Below are positions 6,906-15,000 of a stretch of DNA of 64,000 nt, piece by piece (within the stretch, counting starts at the first letter, position 1; every line of letters starts with the position of its first letter). The translations under genes were made by a program, and so were the position numbers. Where the stretch lies: the NCBI RefSeq assembly GCF_000425065.1, contig NZ_AULB01000017.1, positions 62,001 to 126,000 of the forward strand, written 5' to 3'. A model generated the notes under the pieces. It saw only the letters and a program-made list of their open reading frames with translations. It ran no database searches and was not told the DNA's origin. This DNA is from Actinomadura rifamycini DSM 43936 (GTDB lineage Bacteria > Actinomycetota > Actinomycetes > Streptosporangiales > Streptosporangiaceae).

Positions 6906-8325
6906 CCGTCACGGTGTGGGTGGGGCTGCCCGGGTCCGCCCACACCGACAGGACGTTCCGTTCAGCGTCCCACCGGTGCTTCCAGGTGCCGTCGGGGTCG
7001 GTGGACGTCACCTTGGGCGAGTCGGCCGGGAACCAGATCTCGGTCGGACCGGACGCGCCGCTGCGCGCGCGCCACCCGACCTTGAGCGCCGTCCCGTCGT
7101 AGGAGATCTCGGTCGGGGTGCCCGCGACGGCGCGCGGGTAGGGGCGGGCGAGGAGCTCGGCGAACAGCGTGGGGTCGCCGTCGCCGTCGACCACGCCGCC
7201 TTCGCCCGGGTCGTTGGACCAGTACGCCCAGCCGATGCCCAGGTCGTCCGCCATCCGCAGCCACTCCCCGGTGAACCGGTCGGCGCCCGGGGCGCCCGCG
7301 GGCATGCCGCCGACCTCGCCGAGCCACATCGGCATGCCGAGCCGCCGCGCGGCGGCGGGCATGTTGCGCTTCCACAGGAAGAACTGGGCCTTGACCAGGA
7401 GTTCGGTGAACCCGTCGTAGGAGCCGCCGATGTCCACGCCGCCGGGGTAGAAGTGCGGGGCGAAGACGAGGCGGGGCTCGCCGGGCCGCGGGTCCCGGAT
7501 CGCCCCGAGGGACGTCTCGGCGCCCTCGTTCGGGCCGAGGGCCTGCGGCTCGACGAAGATCCAGCCGTCCCGGTCGACCTCGCGGACCGCGTCCACGATG
7601 CCCTGGTAGAACGGCGTGAGGACGGGCCCCTCGAAGAAGCCGAACTGGCTGGTGCCGCCGAACGGCTCGTTGTAGAGGTCGTAGCCGAGGACGGCCGGGT
7701 CGTTCGCGAAGCGCTCGGCGACGTGCCGCCACATGGCGGTGAACCGCTGCTTGAGTTCGGGATGCTCGCCCGAGTTGTTCCAGAAGTGGTCGTAGGCGCG
7801 GATGACCGCGGGCTGCACGTACGTCAGGACCCAGGGCGTCTGCGGGGTGCAGGGCAGGCCGTCGGTGTGGGTGGCCCAGGCGGGCGCGCCGTTCCCGGAA
7901 CCCTCGCACGCGGCCGGGCCGTAGATGTCCTGGTGCATGTCCAGGATCACGTGCATGCCCTGCTCGCGGTACCACGCGACGTGTTCGGCGACGTCGTCCA
8001 GATACGCGTCGTCGTACCGGCCGGGCTCGGGCTCGATGTTCTTCCACTGGATCAGGTACCGGACGGAGTTCGTGCCCAGCTCGCGGGCCTCGCGCACGAC
8101 GTCCTCGCGGTCGATCCAGGGCAGGCCGCTCGGGCCCTTCGCGCTGCTCGCGGTGTTGAGCCCGTGCAGGATGAGCGTCCGGCCCCGGTCGTCGACGATC
8201 GTGCGCAGCGGCTCGGGCGCCGCGTGCGCGGGCCGCGCGGGGAGGGCGGCGGCGGCCCCGGCGGCGAGCGCCCCCGCCAGGGCGGCCGTCAGGGTGATCC
8301 GGCCGAGAGCGTTTCGGGCGCGCAT
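6895..8325 (-). CDS. Secreted GH5 glycoside hydrolase (endoglycoceramidase-like)
   Basis: 476 residues. The ATG at 8325 follows GGAGGTGG and opens a signal peptide (RARNALGRIT, hydrophobic Ala/Leu core, cleavage near RPAHAAPEP, residue 36). The GH5 barrel follows: LILHGLNTASSAKG, ILDMHQDIYG (129-136), the acid/base Glu in YNEPFGG (Glu220), FAPHFYPGG and the nucleophile Glu in WLGEVGG (Glu337), then WAYWSND. A C-terminal beta-sandwich domain (about 400-476) completes it. The DMHQD segment and long insert before NEP resemble endoglycoceramidases/glycosylceramidases, enzymes cutting glycolipid sugars outside the cell; a cellulase-type glucosidase is the alternative. It has its own promoter region with an AT-rich palindrome. 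Confidence 0.85.
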   Translation of the reverse strand: MRARNALGRITLTAALAGALAAGAAAALPARPAHAAPEPLRTIVDDRGRTLILHGLNTASSAKGPSGLPWIDREDVVREARELGTNSVRYLIQWKNIEPEPGRYDDAYLDDVAEHVAWYREQGMHVILDMHQDIYGPAACEGSGNGAPAWATHTDGLPCTPQTPWVLTYVQPAVIRAYDHFWNNSGEHPELKQRFTAMWRHVAERFANDPAVLGYDLYNEPFGGTSQFGFFEGPVLTPFYQGIVDAVREVDRDGWIFVEPQALGPNEGAETSLGAIRDPRPGEPRLVFAPHFYPGGVDIGGSYDGFTELLVKAQFFLWKRNMPAAARRLGMPMWLGEVGGMPAGAPGADRFTGEWLRMADDLGIGWAYWSNDPGEGGVVDGDGDPTLFAELLARPYPRAVAGTPTEISYDGTALKVGWRARSGASGPTEIWFPADSPKVTSTDPDGTWKHRWDAERNVLSVWADPGSPTHTVTVTP

Positions 8326-8335
8326 GCCACCTCCA

Positions 8336-8360
8336 GAACATGAAATTTGTTCGGATATTA
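8336..8360 (-). promoter_or_regulatory. Promoter/operator of the GH5 gene
   Basis: Read on the minus strand, a TAATAT -10 element (8360-8355) is followed by GAACA-N7-TGTTC, an imperfect palindrome (8352-8336) in an unusually AT-rich patch. This lies immediately before the GGAGGTGG ribosome-binding site. The position downstream of -10 fits a repressor operator. The regulator is not in the window. Confidence 0.45.
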
Positions 8361-8470
8361 GGAGGCGCGCCCGAGCGGCGGAAGTGGGAGAAATGCACGA
8401 AGGGCCGCGCGCGGAACGGGCGGATTGTGCCGAACGGCCCGCGGCGGCCCAGCTCGGCGGCGTCCGGACG

Positions 8471-9550
8471 TCAGCCCTGCTGCGGCGGGTGCGGCGGGTG
8501 CGGCGGGTTCGGCCGGTGCGGCGGCCCGTACGGGCCGGACGGCGGGTGCGGCGCGCCGGGCGGCGGGTTCGGCGGCCCGGGCGGGGCGGCCAGGTAGCCC
8601 TCGTACGGGCCCGCACCGTAGTTCGGCGGCGGCAGGAACGCCGGGCGGCCCGGCTGCGGCGCGCCGAACGGCGGCGGCGCGGGCGGCCCCTGCGGGCCCG
8701 CGCCCGGCCCCGGCGGCGGCCCCGCCATCGCCATCACCGCCGCCGGGTGCGCCACCTGCTCCGGGACCGGCAGCCCCAGCCGGCGCAGGCGGCGCGCGCG
8801 GCGCTCGGCCAGCCGCACCTGCTCGCGGTGCCGCCGCTCCGCCAGGACCGCCGACAGCATGATCTCCGGCCGGACGCCCGGCGGCGGGGGCGGGCTGACC
8901 ACCGCCGCGACCTCGCCCGCGATCCGGTCGCCGAGCGAGTCGCGGACGTCCGTCCGCAGCTCCCAGAAGCGCGACAGGTACTGCCGCGCGGTCATCGCCA
9001 GCTCGTCGGAGAGCATCGACAGCTCCAGCGTGCCCGCCCACGGGACCAGGTGCGCGGGCATGATCGCGACCGGCCGGTACAGGCCGGACCCGGAGCGCTC
9101 CTGGATGACGACCGTGCCCGCGAACATGTCGCCGAGCCGCTTGCCCCGCCGGTTGCACAGCGAGGCGATGAGCGCGGGCGAGCCGAACAGCATCCGGAAC
9201 TCCACGAACCCCGCGAGCGCCCGGACGAGCGCCTGCCGGAACCGGACCGGGCCGCCGTCGTCGCCGACGACCCGCAGCTTCAGCACCATCTTGCCGAGCG
9301 TGCGCCCGCGCGTCATCGTCTCCATCGCGCACGGGTAACCGACGAACACCAGCACGGTGGACAGCAGCGACAGCCCGACGATCCACGCCTCGTCGTCCGC
9401 GAACAGCGACACCATGCCGATGACCATGAAGGCGCCGTAGAGGAGCGCGGCCTGCAGCACCAGGTCGATCAGCAGGGCGCAGCCGCGGCTGGCCAGCCGC
9501 GCCACCCGGATGTCGAGCGCGACGGCCTCGCCGGTGACGAGTTGGCCCAT
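8471..9550 (-). CDS. RDD family membrane protein with proline-rich tail
   Basis: 359 residues from ATG 9550, eight bases after GGAGGA; an in-frame TTG further upstream lacks a ribosome-binding site. Residues 1-170 are an RDD domain: VARLASRGCALLIDLVLQAALLYG (the R-D motif inside the first membrane helix), a second hydrophobic segment around 45-75, then GRTLGKMVLKLRVV and LCNRRGKRLGDMFAGTVV, the cytoplasmic signature. The C-terminal 130 residues become Arg-rich and then a low-complexity Pro/Gly/His tail. RDD proteins are small membrane proteins with no agreed function. The pairing with a divergent SpoIIM-type protein is a conserved actinobacterial arrangement. Confidence 0.85.
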   Translation of the reverse strand: MGQLVTGEAVALDIRVARLASRGCALLIDLVLQAALLYGAFMVIGMVSLFADDEAWIVGLSLLSTVLVFVGYPCAMETMTRGRTLGKMVLKLRVVGDDGGPVRFRQALVRALAGFVEFRMLFGSPALIASLCNRRGKRLGDMFAGTVVIQERSGSGLYRPVAIMPAHLVPWAGTLELSMLSDELAMTARQYLSRFWELRTDVRDSLGDRIAGEVAAVVSPPPPPGVRPEIMLSAVLAERRHREQVRLAERRARRLRRLGLPVPEQVAHPAAVMAMAGPPPGPGAGPQGPPAPPPFGAPQPGRPAFLPPPNYGAGPYEGYLAAPPGPPNPPPGAPHPPSGPYGPPHRPNPPHPPHPPQQG

Positions 9551-9585
9551 GTGCCGATCCTCCAATGCAGGGGGTCTGGTCTATT

Positions 9586-9616
9586 TTGCCGGTTCGGCGG
9601 GGAGACGCGTTACTCT
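9586..9616 (+). promoter_or_regulatory. Promoter of the SpoIIM-type gene (leaderless)
   Basis: TTGCCG (9586-9591), a 19-base spacer and TACTCT (9611-9616) are followed after six bases by the GTG start codon at 9623. There is no Shine-Dalgarno sequence in front of the GTG, so the transcript probably begins at the start codon. Confidence 0.55.
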
Positions 9617-9622
9617 CCCCGG

Positions 9623-10618
9623 GTGGACGTCGACGCCTATGTGGCCGCGCACAACCCCGACTGGAACCGCCTCGAGCACCTCATCAACCGGGGGCGGAAG
9701 CTGACCGGTGCGGAGGCGGACGAGCTCGTCGAGCTCTACCAGCGCACGGCCACGCACCTGTCGGTCGTCCGGTCCAGCTCGCCCGACCCCGAGCTGGTGG
9801 GACGGCTGTCGTCGCTCGTCGCGCGGGGCAGGGCGGCCGTCGCCGGCGCCCGGGCGCCCATGTGGCGGGACGCCTCCCGGTTCGCGACCGTGACGTTCCC
9901 GGCGGTCGCCTACCGGCTGAAATGGTGGTGGCTGGGCAACGCCGTGCTCGGCAACCTGCTCGCCCTCGCCCTCGCGATCTGGGTGGTGCAGAACCCCGAG
10001 GTGCAGGCGTCCGTGGGCGCCCCCGACGAGATCCGCAGGCTCGTCGAGGAGGACTTCGCGAACTACTACACCGAGCATTCGGCGGGCTCCTTCGCGTTCC
10101 AGGTGTGGATCAACAACGCCTGGGTGTCCGCGGTGGCGATCATCTTCGGGATCCTGCTCGGGATACCGACCGTGTACGTCCTGCTGCTCAACCAGGCGAA
10201 CCTGGGGCTCACCGCCGGGCTGATGTTCGCCCACGGCAAGGGCGACATCTTCTTCGGGCTGATCCTGCCGCACGGCCTGCTCGAACTGACCGCCGTGTAC
10301 CTGGCGGTCGCGGGCGGGCTGAAACTCGGCTGGACGATCATCGACCCGGGGCGGCGCACCCGCGGCCAGGCCCTCGCCGAGGAGGGCCGGGCGGCCATGA
10401 GCATCGCCGTCGGGCTCGTCGCGGTCCTCTTCCTCTCGGGGCTGATCGAGGGCTTCGTCACGGGCTGGGTCCACGTCACCTGGCTCCGGGTCGGGATCGG
10501 CGTGGTCGCGGAAGTCGCGTTCCTCACGTACGTGCTCGTCCTCGGCCGCCGGGCGACCCGGAAGGGCGAGACCGGCGACGCCGAGCTGCGGCCCGACCTC
10601 GCACCCGTCGCGGGCTGA
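9623..10618 (+). CDS. Stage II sporulation protein M-like integral membrane protein
   Basis: 331 residues, GTG start without a ribosome-binding site. A soluble N-terminal part (residues 1-105: DVDAYVAAHNPDWNRLEHLI and a helical DELVELYQRTATHLS) is followed by about six membrane segments. The first is near 115-135 (WWWLGNAVLGNLLALALAIW); the conserved GKGDIFFGLILPHGLLEL lies at about 215-235 and the last is near 290-315. The HGxLEL-type motif is the SpoIIM/DUF95 hallmark. SpoIIM acts with SpoIID/SpoIIP in Bacillus engulfment; in actinobacteria the homologues sit beside RDD and MoxR/DUF58 genes, with an unknown, probably envelope-related role. It converges on the MoxR operon. Confidence 0.87.
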   Translation: MDVDAYVAAHNPDWNRLEHLINRGRKLTGAEADELVELYQRTATHLSVVRSSSPDPELVGRLSSLVARGRAAVAGARAPMWRDASRFATVTFPAVAYRLKWWWLGNAVLGNLLALALAIWVVQNPEVQASVGAPDEIRRLVEEDFANYYTEHSAGSFAFQVWINNAWVSAVAIIFGILLGIPTVYVLLLNQANLGLTAGLMFAHGKGDIFFGLILPHGLLELTAVYLAVAGGLKLGWTIIDPGRRTRGQALAEEGRAAMSIAVGLVAVLFLSGLIEGFVTGWVHVTWLRVGIGVVAEVAFLTYVLVLGRRATRKGETGDAELRPDLAPVAG

Positions 10619-10663
10619 CCGGCCGGAAGCCGGACCGCGGGGCCCCGGCGGCGGGGCTGAGAC

Positions 10664-10681
10664 GTCCGCAGAGCCGCGGAC
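10664..10681. terminator. Weak hairpin between convergent SpoIIM-type and DUF58 genes
   Basis: GTCCGC pairs with GCGGAC around AGAGCC, within a 119-base GC-rich convergent gap. No T-run accompanies it. Other GC-rich pairings are possible here, so the call is tentative. Confidence 0.35.
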
Positions 10682-10737
10682 CCGCCCCCGCCCGCACTCG
10701 CCGCCGCACGACGGCCGCGCGGTGCCGCCGGGCCGCC

Positions 10738-12030
10738 TCAGAGCCGTCCGGCGGCCTTGAGGGCCAGGTAGGCGTCGGCGAGCGCCGGCGCGATCTCCTC
10801 GGGCGGCGCGTCCACCACCTCCACGCCGTGCCCGCGCAGCTCCGCGGTCAGCCGGCGGCGCTCCGCGCGCGCCCGCTCCGCGGCGGCCGCGTCGTACACC
10901 GCCGCCAGGTCGCCGCGCCCCGCCGCCATCTCCCCGATCCGCGGGTCCGCCACCGCCGCGACCATGACCAGGTGCCGGGCGGTGAGCCGCGGCAGCAGCG
11001 GCAGCAGCCCCTCCTCGATCGCCGCCGTGTTCAGCTCGGTGAGCAGCACCACCAGGCACCGCTGCCGCACCCGCGCCAGCAGCGTCGACGCCATCCCGGC
11101 GGCGTCCAGCTCGATCAGCTCCGGCTCCAGCGGCGCCAGCGCGTGCACCATCGCGGGCAGCAGGTCCGTCCGCGACGCGCCCTCCACCCGGGCGCGGACC
11201 CGCCGGTCGTAGGCCAGCAGGTCGACGCGGTCGCCCGCCCGGGACGCCAGCGCGCCCAGCAGCATCGCCGCGTCCATCGAGCAGTCCAGCCGCGGGATGT
11301 CGCCGACGCGGCCCGCCGACGTGCGCCCCGTGTCCAGCACCAGGTAGATGCGGCGGTCCCGCTCCGGCCGCCACGTCCGGACGACCACGTCGGCGCGGCG
11401 CGCGGTGGCCCGCCAGTCGATCGAGCGGACGTCGTCGCCGTCCACGTACTCGCGCAGCGAGTCGAACTCGGTGCCCTGCCCGCGGATCTGCGCGACGTGC
11501 GCGCCGGTCAGCTCCCGCAGCCGCGCCAGCTTCGCCGGCAGGTGGCGGCGCGACGGGAACGCGGGCAGCGCCCGCACCGTCCACGGCGCCCGCCGCGACA
11601 GCTGCCGCGCGGCCAGCCCCAGCGGCCCCACCGACCGCACCACGACCGTCACGGCCTCCCGGTCGCCGCGCCGCGTCGGCGTCAGCGTGAGCTCCACGCG
11701 GCGCCGCTCGCCCGCCGGGACGTCCACGTCGGCGGTGCGCGGGGACGCCCCGGCGCTCGGCGGCCACACGTCCCGCAGCCGCGCCTTCAGCCGCCGCTTC
11801 CCGAGGTTCTCGACCGTCAGCGTCACCCGCGCCGACTCGCCCAGCCGCACCCGCGCGTCGCCCGACCGGTGGAACCGCAGCGCCCGCACGTTCCCCGCCA
11901 GCGCCAGGTCGGCGGCCACGCCGAGCAGCAGGACGCCCCACAGCGCGAACAGCGTCCACCAGCTCGGCAGCAGGATCGGGACGAGCGCGCCGAGCAGCGC
12001 CAGCAGCCCCAGCCGTCCGGTCAGCGCCAT
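10738..12030 (-). CDS. DUF58 domain protein (MoxR operon)
   Basis: 430 residues. Two membrane segments at the N-terminus (about 5-20 and 23-45) precede a beta-rich extracytoplasmic/adhesion-like stretch and then the DUF58 domain with its signature REYVDGDDVRSIDWRATARR and the following VRTWRPERDRRIYLVLDTG, which enters a von Willebrand A-like fold. DUF58 proteins are the usual partners of MoxR ATPases; together they are thought to act as metal-dependent chaperone/assembly systems for other proteins. The ATG shares one base with the stop codon of the MoxR gene, so translation is coupled. It is the last gene of the operon. Confidence 0.88.
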   Translation of the reverse strand: MALTGRLGLLALLGALVPILLPSWWTLFALWGVLLLGVAADLALAGNVRALRFHRSGDARVRLGESARVTLTVENLGKRRLKARLRDVWPPSAGASPRTADVDVPAGERRRVELTLTPTRRGDREAVTVVVRSVGPLGLAARQLSRRAPWTVRALPAFPSRRHLPAKLARLRELTGAHVAQIRGQGTEFDSLREYVDGDDVRSIDWRATARRADVVVRTWRPERDRRIYLVLDTGRTSAGRVGDIPRLDCSMDAAMLLGALASRAGDRVDLLAYDRRVRARVEGASRTDLLPAMVHALAPLEPELIELDAAGMASTLLARVRQRCLVVLLTELNTAAIEEGLLPLLPRLTARHLVMVAAVADPRIGEMAAGRGDLAAVYDAAAAERARAERRRLTAELRGHGVEVVDAPPEEIAPALADAYLALKAAGRL

Positions 12031-13106
12031 CAGCGCGGCGCGGGGACGTGGGCGAGGATGCCCTCCAGCACGCCGTCCGCGGTCGCGCCCTCCAGCTCCG
12101 CCTCCGGGCGCAGCGCCACGCGGTGCCGCAGCGTCGGGCGGGCGAGCGCCTTCACGTCGTCCGGCGTCACGTAGTCGCGGCCCGACAGCCACGCCCACGC
12201 GCGGGACGTCGCCAGCAGCGCCGTCGCGCCGCGCGGCGACACCCCGAGCTGAAGCGACGGGGACTGGCGGGTCGCGCGGCACAGGTCCACCACGTACGCG
12301 GCGACCTTGGGGTCGAGGTGGACGGCCCGCGCCGCGGCGCGTCCCGCGGCCAGCTCGTCCGCGCCCGCCACCGGCCTGACCTCCGACAGGTCGCGCGGGT
12401 CGAACCCGGACGCGTGCCGCTGCAGCATCGCGATCTCCTCGTCCCGCGTGGGGACGGGCACGGTCAGCTTCACGAGGAACCGGTCGAGCTGCGCCTCGGG
12501 CAGGGGGTACGTGCCCTCGTACTCGATCGGGTTCTGCGTCGCGCAAACGACGAACGGGTCGGGCAGGGGGCGCGCGGAGCCCTCCACCGAGACCTGCCGT
12601 TCCTCCATGGCCTCCAGAAGGGACGCCTGGGTCTTGGGCGGAGTCCGGTTGATCTCGTCGGCGAGCAGGAGGTTGGTGAAGACCGGCCCCTTGCGGAACT
12701 CGAACTCCGCGGTCCGGTTGTCGTAGATGAGCGAGCCCGTCACGTCGCCCGGCATCAGGTCGGGGGTGAACTGCACGCGCTTGAAATCCAGGTCGAGCGC
12801 CCGCGACAGGGTCTTGATGAGCAGCGTCTTCGCCGTCCCGGGGACGCCCTCCAGCAGCACGTGCCCCCGGCACAGCAGCGCGATCACCAGGCCCGTCACC
12901 ACGGCGTCCTGCCCGACGACGGTCTTGGCGACCTCGCCGCGCAGCGCCGCGAGCGCGGCCCGCGCCGTCTCGGCCCGCCGCAGCGTCTCGTCGGAGAGCG
13001 CGGCGCCCGGCGGCGTGTCGGCCACCGCCCACCGTTCGACGCCCGCCCCGTACGGGGGCCCCTCGCCGGGGCCCTCGCCCTTTCCGAGGTCAACAGGGTG
13101 GTTCAC
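12030..13106 (-). CDS. MoxR family AAA+ ATPase
   Basis: 358 residues, GTG start at 13106 whose GTGA overlaps the stop codon of the preceding gene. AAA+ elements in order: Walker A GVPGTAKT (residues 87-94), the MoxR-specific RVQFTPDLMPGDVTG, Walker B LLLADEINRTPPKTQ, sensor 1 ATQNPIEYEGTYPLPEAQ and the arginine finger/sensor 2 region further on. A 40-residue acidic/glycine-rich N-terminal extension comes before the core. MoxR ATPases use ATP to remodel or mature partner proteins, here presumably the DUF58 and membrane proteins encoded with it. Operon context (DUF4129, DUF4350, DUF58) is typical of actinobacteria. Confidence 0.93.
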   Translation of the reverse strand: MNHPVDLGKGEGPGEGPPYGAGVERWAVADTPPGAALSDETLRRAETARAALAALRGEVAKTVVGQDAVVTGLVIALLCRGHVLLEGVPGTAKTLLIKTLSRALDLDFKRVQFTPDLMPGDVTGSLIYDNRTAEFEFRKGPVFTNLLLADEINRTPPKTQASLLEAMEERQVSVEGSARPLPDPFVVCATQNPIEYEGTYPLPEAQLDRFLVKLTVPVPTRDEEIAMLQRHASGFDPRDLSEVRPVAGADELAAGRAAARAVHLDPKVAAYVVDLCRATRQSPSLQLGVSPRGATALLATSRAWAWLSGRDYVTPDDVKALARPTLRHRVALRPEAELEGATADGVLEGILAHVPAPR

Positions 13107-14311
13107 GACTGGCGTACCTGCCTTTCCAGGTCGTCGAGGACGTCGGTGAGGGCCAGCAGCCCGGCGTCGTCCACGGGTTCAGGACCGTACAGGGCACCGC
13201 CCACGACCGCCTCCTCGTAGGAGGTGCGCTGCGCGACGGCCGAAACGATCTGCTGCGCGGCGGCCGGGTCCTGCGCGGCCGAGCGCGGCAGCCCCAGCAG
13301 CGGGACGATCCGGTCGCGCGCGCCCGCCTGCAGCGCGTCCGCCGCCCGGTCGCGGGCGCGGGCCGCACGGTACAGGCGGGCGCGGCCCTCGACCGTCTCC
13401 GCGGACCGGACCACCACCGGCAGCGCCTCCGCCACGACCGGGCCGAGCCGCCTCGCCCGCCACAGCGCGACCAGCAGCACCGCGACGACCAGCTCCAGGA
13501 AGAACAGCTTCACCCCGAACGGGACCAGCTCGGTCAGCGACGTCCCGCCGGCCGCCGTGCCGGGCTCGGGAAGGTCCGGCATCAGCCACACGGTGTGGTC
13601 GCCGGGCCCCGCCAGGTTCATGCCGAGCGCCGCGTTGCCGGCGTCCGCGAGGCGCTCGTTGACGAACGGGGCCGTCGAGCCGACGACGGTGACCGTCCGG
13701 CCCTGCTCCCGCACCTGCACCAGGCGGGCGCCGTCCCGCTCCGCGTAGCAGGACACCGCGCCGCCCCGGCCGGCCTCGTAGGCGACCGACTCCCCGAACG
13801 AGACCGGGCCCGCGAGGCGCGCGGCCCCGAGCGCGCAGCCGGGGCCGTCCACGCCGGAGAACACGGTGGCCGCCGGGTCGACGCCGGGCGCCAGCTCGTC
13901 CAGCGCGTACGGCGACGGCCGGACGAGCACGAGGTTCGCCGGGGACGTGCGCAGGCCCGCAAGGTCGCGGTCGGTGAGCCGCTCGGAGTGCGCCACGACC
14001 AGCGTGCTGCCGGGACCGGATGCGGCCAGCGCCCCGGGCGTGTCGCGCGCGACGTCGACCCGCGTGCCGTGCTGCTCCAGCAGCGCCGCGAGCGCGCGGG
14101 CGCCCTCCGGCCGCGGCGACTCCGGGTCGAGCGCCGCCGCCGACGCCGACGGGCGCAGCGCGGCCAGGATCACCGCGATCACCGCCATCGCCAGCAGCGC
14201 CGCCAGGATCCCGCGGGACGCGCGCCAGCGGCGCCCCGCCACCTGCCGCGCGGACGGCTCCGCGGCCCCGGCGCCCGCGCCCGTCCCGGCGGGCGGTGCC
14301 TGCGTCACCAT
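13103..14311 (-). CDS. DUF4350 domain membrane protein (MoxR operon)
   Basis: 402 residues from ATG 14311, whose first seven bases overlap the end of the preceding gene. One membrane helix at about 31-52 (GILAALLAMAVIAVILAALR) precedes an extracytoplasmic alpha/beta domain of DUF4350 type (PRPEGARALAALLEQHGTRVDV, DLAGLRTSPANLVLVRPS). A second helix lies at about 268-290 (GVKLFFLELVVAVLLVALW), followed by a cytoplasmic Arg-rich C-terminal region of about 110 residues. The domain resembles a Rossmann-like fold also found in gliding-motility GldG-type proteins. Function unknown; membership in the MoxR operon suggests it is a client or partner of the ATPase. Confidence 0.82.
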   Translation of the reverse strand: MVTQAPPAGTGAGAGAAEPSARQVAGRRWRASRGILAALLAMAVIAVILAALRPSASAAALDPESPRPEGARALAALLEQHGTRVDVARDTPGALAASGPGSTLVVAHSERLTDRDLAGLRTSPANLVLVRPSPYALDELAPGVDPAATVFSGVDGPGCALGAARLAGPVSFGESVAYEAGRGGAVSCYAERDGARLVQVREQGRTVTVVGSTAPFVNERLADAGNAALGMNLAGPGDHTVWLMPDLPEPGTAAGGTSLTELVPFGVKLFFLELVVAVLLVALWRARRLGPVVAEALPVVVRSAETVEGRARLYRAARARDRAADALQAGARDRIVPLLGLPRSAAQDPAAAQQIVSAVAQRTSYEEAVVGGALYGPEPVDDAGLLALTDVLDDLERQVRQS

Positions 14312-15000
14312 CGCGGCCCTCCGTCCTCGTCGCCCTGCCCGGCCGGGACCGGGTCGGGCTCCAGCGGCGCCGGGCGCGTCGCGCGCAACCGGTCGTCCAG
14401 GTCCCTGACCTGCGCGTATCCGTCGGCGGTGCCGGGGCGGTCGCCGTACCAGACGTCCTCGAAGACCCGGACGGCGGCGCGCAGCGCGTCCGCCAGCTCG
14501 GGCACCGCCGCGCCCGCCTCGGCGGCCAGCTCGTCGGCGGTGCGGCCGGGCCGCGGCCCCAGGACGGCGCGCTCCTCCAGGTCGCGCGCGACCGCGCGGA
14601 GCCGCTCCCGGATCGCCTCGGCCCACTGCCCGGCCGCCGCGTGCCGCTCGGCCGCGTCCCGGTGGTCGAGCGCCGTCGCGGGCGCCGCGTCGTCCAGCAG
14701 CCCGTCGCGCCGCGAGCGCGGGTTGCCGGCCCCCCGCATCAGCCACGCCACCAGCGCGATCACGATGGCGAGCACCAGCACGACCACCACGACCGTCAGC
14801 AGCGTGTTGCCGCCGCCGGTCGCCTGCCCGCCGCCCGGCGACTGGTTGAGCAGCTCGCGCAGCCACTCCAGGAAGTCGTTCCACCACCGTTCCAGGAACG
14901 ACGGCTCCTCCCGCCGGTAGACCTGCTTGTCCAGCTCGCGGCGGGCCATCTCCCGCGCCTGCTCGCGATCGACCGGATCGAGCAGCAAGGAACCGAGCAT
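14305..15000 (-). CDS. DUF4129 domain membrane protein (MoxR operon)
   Basis: 231 residues from ATG 15000, which shares one base with the upstream stop codon. Residues 1-60 are polar and contain an RREEPSFLERWWNDFLEWLREL segment like that of other DUF4129 proteins. One membrane helix (about 67-88) follows a glycine-rich stretch. The cytoplasmic DUF4129 domain then begins with DHRDAAERHAAAGQWAEAIRERLR and ends in FEDVWYGDRPGT, the family signature. DUF4129 domains are sometimes fused to transglutaminase-like proteins and often accompany MoxR/DUF58. Role unknown. Confidence 0.83.
   Translation of the reverse strand: MLGSLLLDPVDREQAREMARRELDKQVYRREEPSFLERWWNDFLEWLRELLNQSPGGGQATGGGNTLLTVVVVVLVLAIVIALVAWLMRGAGNPRSRRDGLLDDAAPATALDHRDAAERHAAAGQWAEAIRERLRAVARDLEERAVLGPRPGRTADELAAEAGAAVPELADALRAAVRVFEDVWYGDRPGTADGYAQVRDLDDRLRATRPAPLEPDPVPAGQGDEDGGPRW

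Noticed and set aside
9581..11959. Minus-strand 792-codon open frame across SpoIIM-type and DUF58 genes
   Set aside because: It shadows two identified genes in other frames and lacks domain features.
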